From Sphingomonas sp. UBA1000 (GTDB lineage: Bacteria > Pseudomonadota > Alphaproteobacteria > Sphingomonadales > Sphingomonadaceae): a stretch of DNA of 6,226 nucleotides. Positions 5,210-6,226 of the stretch are shown in pieces. Location: NCBI GenBank assembly GCA_002291855.1, contig DBAW01000002.1, positions 1 to 6,226 on the forward strand, in the 5' to 3' direction. Position numbers and translations under genes: made by a program. The notes below the pieces were generated by a model, which saw only the letters and a list, made by a program, of their open reading frames with translations, was not told where the DNA came from and did no database searches. Position 1 is the first letter of the stretch, and every line of letters begins with the position of its first letter.

Positions 5210-6226
5210 ATGACCAAATATGTCTATCGGTTCGGCGGCGGCGTGTCGGATGGCGGGGCGGGGGACAAATTCCTGCTCGGCGGCAAGGGCGCCAATCTTG
5301 CCGAAATGGCGGCCATCGGCCTGCCGGTGCCGCCGGGCTTCACCATCTCGACCGCGATGTGCGCGCGCTTCTACGAGGAAGGCGAGAGCTTTCCCGACAG
5401 CGTAAAGGCCGAAGTCGGCAGCGGCATCGCCCATATCGAGGCGGTGACCGGCAAGCGCTTCGGCGATGCCGATGATCCGCTGCTCGTCTCCGTCCGCTCG
5501 GGTGCGCGGGTGTCGATGCCCGGCATGATGGACACGGTGCTCAACCTCGGCCTGAACGACGTGACCGTCGCCGGGCTGGCGCGGGCATCGGGCGATGCGC
5601 GCTTTGCCTGGGACAGCTATCGCCGCTTCATCCAGATGTATTCGGATGTCGTGCTTGGCCTCGATCATGGTGCGTTCGAAGAAGCGCTTGAAATCGCCAA
5701 GGAAGATCAGGGCCATTTCCTCGACACCGACATGACCGCGGCCGATTGGGAACGGCTGGTCGGCGTCTATAAGGGGCTGGTCGAGGACCAATGGGGCCGC
5801 CCGTTCCCGCAGGATGTGCATGACCAGCTGTGGGGCGCGATCGGCGCGGTGTTCGGATCGTGGCAGTCCGAACGCGCCAAGGTCTATCGTCGGCTGAACG
5901 ACATTCCCGGCGACTGGGGCACCGCCGTCAATGTGCAGGCGATGGTGTTCGGCAATATGGGCGAGACATCGGCCACCGGCGTCGCCTTCACCCGCAATCC
6001 CTCGACCGGGGAGCGGGCCTATTATGGCGAATATCTGATCAACGCGCAGGGCGAGGATGTGGTCGCGGGCATCCGCACCCCGCAATATCTGACCCAGGCG
6101 GCGCGCGCGGCGGCGGGGGCGAAGCCGCTGTCGATGGAAGAGGCGATGCCCGAAACCTATGCCGAGCTGGCGCAGGTGTTCGACCTGCTGGAGCGGCATT
6201 ACCGCGACATGCAGGACATCGAGTTC
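5210..6226 (+). CDS. ppdK: Pyruvate phosphate dikinase, N-terminal part (runs off right edge)
   Basis: PPDK interconverts pyruvate + ATP + Pi and PEP + AMP + PPi. In bacteria it serves gluconeogenesis or glycolytic flux at the PEP node, in the cytoplasm. The 339 visible codons cover the start of the ATP-grasp nucleotide-binding part: KYVYRFGGG (3-11), LLGGKGANLAEMAAIGLPVP (22-41), PGFTIST (42-48), LVSVRSGARVSMPGMMDTVL (92-111), NLGLND (112-117), SYRRFIQMYSDVVLGL (136-151), AVNVQAMVFGNMG (239-251), GVAFTRNPSTGE (257-268) and INAQGEDVVAGIRTP (277-291). These distinguish PPDK from PEP synthase. The phospho-His domain and the C-terminal PEP/pyruvate barrel lie beyond the window; the family is about 880-900 residues. 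AGGGG (5200-5204) lies 5 nt before the ATG. The gene follows glyS in the same direction after 77 bp, an arrangement seen in other alphaproteobacteria (recalled). Confidence 0.96.
   Translation, partial: MTKYVYRFGGGVSDGGAGDKFLLGGKGANLAEMAAIGLPVPPGFTISTAMCARFYEEGESFPDSVKAEVGSGIAHIEAVTGKRFGDADDPLLVSVRSGARVSMPGMMDTVLNLGLNDVTVAGLARASGDARFAWDSYRRFIQMYSDVVLGLDHGAFEEALEIAKEDQGHFLDTDMTAADWERLVGVYKGLVEDQWGRPFPQDVHDQLWGAIGAVFGSWQSERAKVYRRLNDIPGDWGTAVNVQAMVFGNMGETSATGVAFTRNPSTGERAYYGEYLINAQGEDVVAGIRTPQYLTQAARAAAGAKPLSMEEAMPETYAELAQVFDLLERHYRDMQDIEF

Noticed and set aside
5018..6199. 393-codon open frame on the minus strand
   Set aside because: It is antisense to ppdK, whose sense frame shows strong conserved motifs. 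The antisense product is low-complexity and unrecognisable.

Overview
This window looks like an ordinary chromosomal segment of an alphaproteobacterium, most likely a sphingomonad. The DNA is very GC-rich with a G/C-biased third codon position. The glycyl-tRNA synthetase is the two-subunit type, the glyQ-glyS pair is followed by ppdK, and two small secreted proteins of a style common in Sphingomonadales are present. No mobile element, CRISPR array, rRNA or tRNA was seen.

Layout from left to right. Positions 1-133 (minus) hold the 5' end of a TetR-family regulator that runs off the left edge. It is divergent from a PF10118/COG3687 'metal-dependent hydrolase-like' gene (286-1137, plus). A short perfect inverted repeat (218-231) between them is a good candidate operator. 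Positions 1184-1942 (minus) hold two tandem, paralogous genes for about 77-residue secreted single-span membrane proteins of unknown function. Each has its own promoter-like element and intrinsic terminator, so the whole transcription unit appears to have been duplicated.

A gene-free stretch (1943-2259) follows. It holds the upstream promoter of the second small gene and the leader of glyQ. Next come glyQ (2260-3132, TTG start) and glyS (3129-5132), which overlap by ATGA and encode the alpha and beta subunits of glycyl-tRNA synthetase. After a 77-nt spacer carrying a repeated small hairpin, ppdK (pyruvate phosphate dikinase) begins at 5210 and runs off the right edge.

The glyQS-ppdK block is housekeeping: charging of tRNA-Gly and PEP/pyruvate interconversion. 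The left part is accessory. Its most interesting points are the diiron-like E / ExxH / E / ExxH pattern in the so-called hydrolase, and the duplicated small membrane-protein units, whose function I cannot name. I found no convincing undescribed multi-gene system.
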